Of a stretch of DNA of 64,000 nt, positions 62,050 through 64,000 are shown one piece after another. Source of the DNA: Neobacillus driksii. GTDB taxonomy: Bacteria > Bacillota > Bacilli > Bacillales > Cytobacillaceae. The stretch lies in contig NZ_JACCBX010000009.1 of NCBI RefSeq assembly GCF_013409995.1, positions 1 to 64,000 on the forward strand, in the 5' to 3' direction. Position 1 is the stretch's first letter; each line of letters opens with the position of its first letter. Made by a program: the position numbers and the translations under genes. The notes beneath the pieces were generated by a model that worked only from the letters and a program-made list of their open reading frames with translations, was not told where the DNA came from and made no database searches.

Positions 62050-62991
62050 ATGAAAAAAGGTTTCCGTACCGTACAAAAGCTGAACCGGGAAGAAATCCAT
62101 ATGAGGGACCCATTTGTGTTCCCATACCCTGAGGAAAATAAGTATTATTTATTTGGGACTACATTTGCGGATGGCTGCGGTGACAAAGATCCCGTTTTTG
62201 AAGTGTTTGTGAGCCAAGACTTGGAGACATGGGAAGGCCCTTATATTGCCTTTGAACCGCCGCACGGTTTTTGGGGCGTGCGCCATTACTGGGCGCCTGA
62301 GGTATTTTCGATTGATGGCCGGTTTTTTATGTTTGCGACGTTTAAAGGTGGGATTGGCGAACACCGCGGGACAGGTATCTTGGTAGCTGACCATCCGGCG
62401 GGGCCATACGTTCCGCACAGTGATGTCGCCGTCACACCTGCTGAGTGGGAATGCCTTGATGGAACTTTTTATGAAGACAAGGATGGGCAGCGCTGGATTG
62501 TATTTTGCCATGAATGGACCCAGGAATATGAGGGGAAAATCAAGGCGCTAAGACTGACACATGATTTGAAGCAATCATATGGGGAACCGGTCGATATTTT
62601 AAATGCAGCGGAAATGAGATGGATTAGGCTGTTCGGAGATCCAAGGATTGAAAAGAAAGGATTCCTAACCGATGCTCCGTTCATGTACCAAGCCCAAAAC
62701 GGCGACCTTCTGATGCTCTGGTCGAGTTACTCTGTTCCGAACTATGGGGATAGAGGCTTTGGAGGCTACACGGTGGCCGTTGCTCGCTCCAAGTCAGGAA
62801 GAATCGAAGGTCCTTGGCATCATGAAGACGAGCTGTTAATGGACCGGAACGCAGGGCATTCAAGCCTTTTCACCGGCCTTGACGGCCAAACCTATATTTC
62901 CACCCATTATCCTGATACCCCGCACGGAACCGAGCGGCCACTGTTCATAACAGTAGAAGAGCTGGCTGACAGGCTGCGAATAAAAGAATAA
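62050..62991 (+). CDS. GH43-like five-bladed propeller glycosidase
   Basis: A 313-aa cytoplasmic protein of the GH43-like propeller clan. The expected catalytic base Asp20 lies in MRDPFVF and the second Asp137 in CLDGTF. At the place where GH43 enzymes usually carry the general acid Glu (EGP or EAP), this protein has TDAPF with Asp208, so activity may be altered or the family assignment may be to a neighbour subfamily. WAPEVFSI and the late GHSSLF match the fold. It starts 3 bases after the GH2 stop. Confidence 0.78.
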   Translation: MKKGFRTVQKLNREEIHMRDPFVFPYPEENKYYLFGTTFADGCGDKDPVFEVFVSQDLETWEGPYIAFEPPHGFWGVRHYWAPEVFSIDGRFFMFATFKGGIGEHRGTGILVADHPAGPYVPHSDVAVTPAEWECLDGTFYEDKDGQRWIVFCHEWTQEYEGKIKALRLTHDLKQSYGEPVDILNAAEMRWIRLFGDPRIEKKGFLTDAPFMYQAQNGDLLMLWSSYSVPNYGDRGFGGYTVAVARSKSGRIEGPWHHEDELLMDRNAGHSSLFTGLDGQTYISTHYPDTPHGTERPLFITVEELADRLRIKE

Positions 62992-62998
62992 TAATAGT

Positions 62999-63028
62999 AA
63001 ACCCGGCATCCTTTTCGATGCCGGGTTT
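62999..63028 (+). terminator. Intrinsic terminator of the second sugar operon
   Basis: AAACCCGGCATC and its exact complement form a 12-bp stem with a 6-nt loop, followed by GCCTTTATT. Confidence 0.82.
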
Positions 63029-63181
63029 GCCTTTATTGTTGACAATTACGGTTAGTTAAATGATTTAAGATAGACGTTTAGAAACTGTTAATACATGATA
63101 ATATGCAACTATTTAAAACAGTGTAATTCCGTCACACATATAACACTGATGTTAATGCTAATAATTTTGTTAAAAAGAACA

Positions 63182-63820
63182 TTATTTAGTAGAAGTCCTC
63201 TGCTCAAAAGGAAATTGAAACGACTTCAAATGTTTTGAGATGTGATAGTGAACCACAGCTAATATACCGCCAGCTAAGTCGGAAATTAAATCAAGGTCTG
63301 TATCTAAGAGGCTAGGTTGATTTTTTATCTTCGGTTTAAAAACTTCATCTTCTATAAACTCCAATAATTCATATATGGTTCCCAATGCTAATGCTAGACT
63401 AAAAATATATAAAATAGTCAGTCTTTGGTTTTTTAATTTAAGCTGTATAAATTGCTGGACTACAAAAAATATCCAAAGTGTTAATGCATAGGTGCCAAAA
63501 AGATGTTGCAAACGGTCATATAAACTAGATGTTACATACCAATTTAAATATTCCCCTAAGTAATCGTTAAAAGTTATGGAAAGTAAAGTGATAATCCTAA
63601 TGTAAAGCGGAATCCTCCACCCTTCTTTTTTTTCTAAAATCATATAAATGATCCAGAAGAAAAGATTACCTAAAGCCATTCTCATATAGTCAAAATTCCC
63701 ATCACTAAAAAGAGCAATAATACAAATAATTTGTATGAATATAAATAGCCAGTCCAAAACTTTTTCTATATATGTTTTTGATAGTTCAAACACCCCGAAA
63801 ATTTTTGCCTTTTTATTCAA
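63182..63820 (-). CDS. YjdF-like (DUF2238) membrane protein
   Basis: 212 aa with about six hydrophobic segments. The C-terminal half carries the family pattern LQHLFGTYALTLW, TIYELLEFIEDEVF and LLDTDLDLISDLAGGILAVVHY, with conserved acidic residues in membrane-proximal positions. The function is unknown. The start codon is TTG at 63820 and overlaps the stop of the upstream frame (TTGA), implying translational coupling; no clear ribosome site is visible. Confidence 0.75.
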   Translation of the reverse strand: MNKKAKIFGVFELSKTYIEKVLDWLFIFIQIICIIALFSDGNFDYMRMALGNLFFWIIYMILEKKEGWRIPLYIRIITLLSITFNDYLGEYLNWYVTSSLYDRLQHLFGTYALTLWIFFVVQQFIQLKLKNQRLTILYIFSLALALGTIYELLEFIEDEVFKPKIKNQPSLLDTDLDLISDLAGGILAVVHYHISKHLKSFQFPFEQRTSTK

Positions 63821-64000
63821 TTCTGTTTTCTAAATGCCAATATAGTTGTTTTCATTGAAGCGTAGGAACCAATTGCAGCATATCCATAGAACCACCCCAT
63901 AAAAACACCAGCTATAAGATAGTGGCGATGGCTTATAAAAATGGAAATGCTTAACCCAACAATAAGAGCTATTGTTGGAACATACTTTTTCTTCACTTTA
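63817..64000 (-). CDS. Small membrane protein, possibly cut by the window edge
   Basis: A frame ending TGA at 63817-63819 contains two hydrophobic stretches (PTIALIVGLSISIFI and YLIAGVFMGWFYGYAAIGSY). A GTG at 63996 would give 59 aa, but the frame stays open to the window edge, so the true start may lie outside. Family not recognised. Coupled to the YjdF-like gene through the overlapping stop and start. Confidence 0.55.
   Translation of the reverse strand, partial: KVKKKYVPTIALIVGLSISIFISHRHYLIAGVFMGWFYGYAAIGSYASMKTTILAFRKQN

Overview
The window looks like chromosome of a low-GC, spore-forming Bacillaceae (Bacillus/Neobacillus-type). The grounds are strong AGGAGG-type ribosome sites, frequent GTG/TTG starts, YjcZ-type mini-proteins, split glycine decarboxylase (gcvPA/gcvPB), split L-serine dehydratase (sdaAB/sdaAA), PucA-E type xanthine dehydrogenase genes and cre-like CcpA sites. 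Species is not claimed. No rRNA, tRNA, CRISPR array, phage or transposase gene was seen.

Layout. 1-4.6 kb: Cof-type HAD phosphatase and an RND efflux pump (both minus). 5.0-8.9 kb: a heme-efflux/heme-sensing cassette, hrtB-hrtA-hssR-hssS, with a recognisable HssR direct-repeat box and about 70-bp direct repeats on both sides. 9.1-15.4 kb: AlkD-like protein, then a formate module (OFA-family MFS carrier, DUF2294 protein, FdhF/YdeP-type molybdoenzyme, FdhD). The carrier and the molybdoenzyme are each preceded by a leader with the same small RNA hairpin followed by an intrinsic terminator. 15.5-25.1 kb: two YjcZ mini-genes, a PP2C phosphatase plus PGRP-type amidase pair, NUDIX, nitroreductase, FkbM methyltransferase, an ABC exporter of foreign appearance, a YrdB protein with a frameshifted tail and a GDSL hydrolase.

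25.2-38.5 kb: a glycine-catabolic locus. A tandem glycine riboswitch precedes an amino-acid permease. A second tandem glycine riboswitch precedes glyA-sdaAB-sdaAA-gcvT-gcvH-gcvPA-gcvPB-lipA-(A-type Fe-S carrier)-lpd-purU. Together these can import glycine, cleave it, make serine and then pyruvate, lipoylate their own H protein, and release formate from surplus 10-formyl-THF. The formate module upstream could export or oxidise that formate (inference).

38.5-46.1 kb: kinase-like APH protein, arylamine N-acetyltransferase, and pucB followed by pucDECA for a molybdenum xanthine dehydrogenase. 46.2-55.4 kb: AraR-like regulator, CUT1 sugar importer without its own ATPase, one TIM-barrel isomerase and three Gfo/Idh/MocA oxidoreductases, suggesting an oxidation-based route for an unusual sugar or glycoside. 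55.9-63.0 kb: a second sugar system under an ArsR-like regulator with putative TTTTATTATAATAAAA operators, CUT1 importer, GH2 and GH43-like glycosidases. 63.2-64.0 kb: YjdF-like membrane protein and a partial membrane gene at the edge.

The strongest lead for something undescribed is the shared hairpin-terminator leader on the two formate-linked genes. All functions are read from sequence motifs and memory of families; no search or folding program was run.
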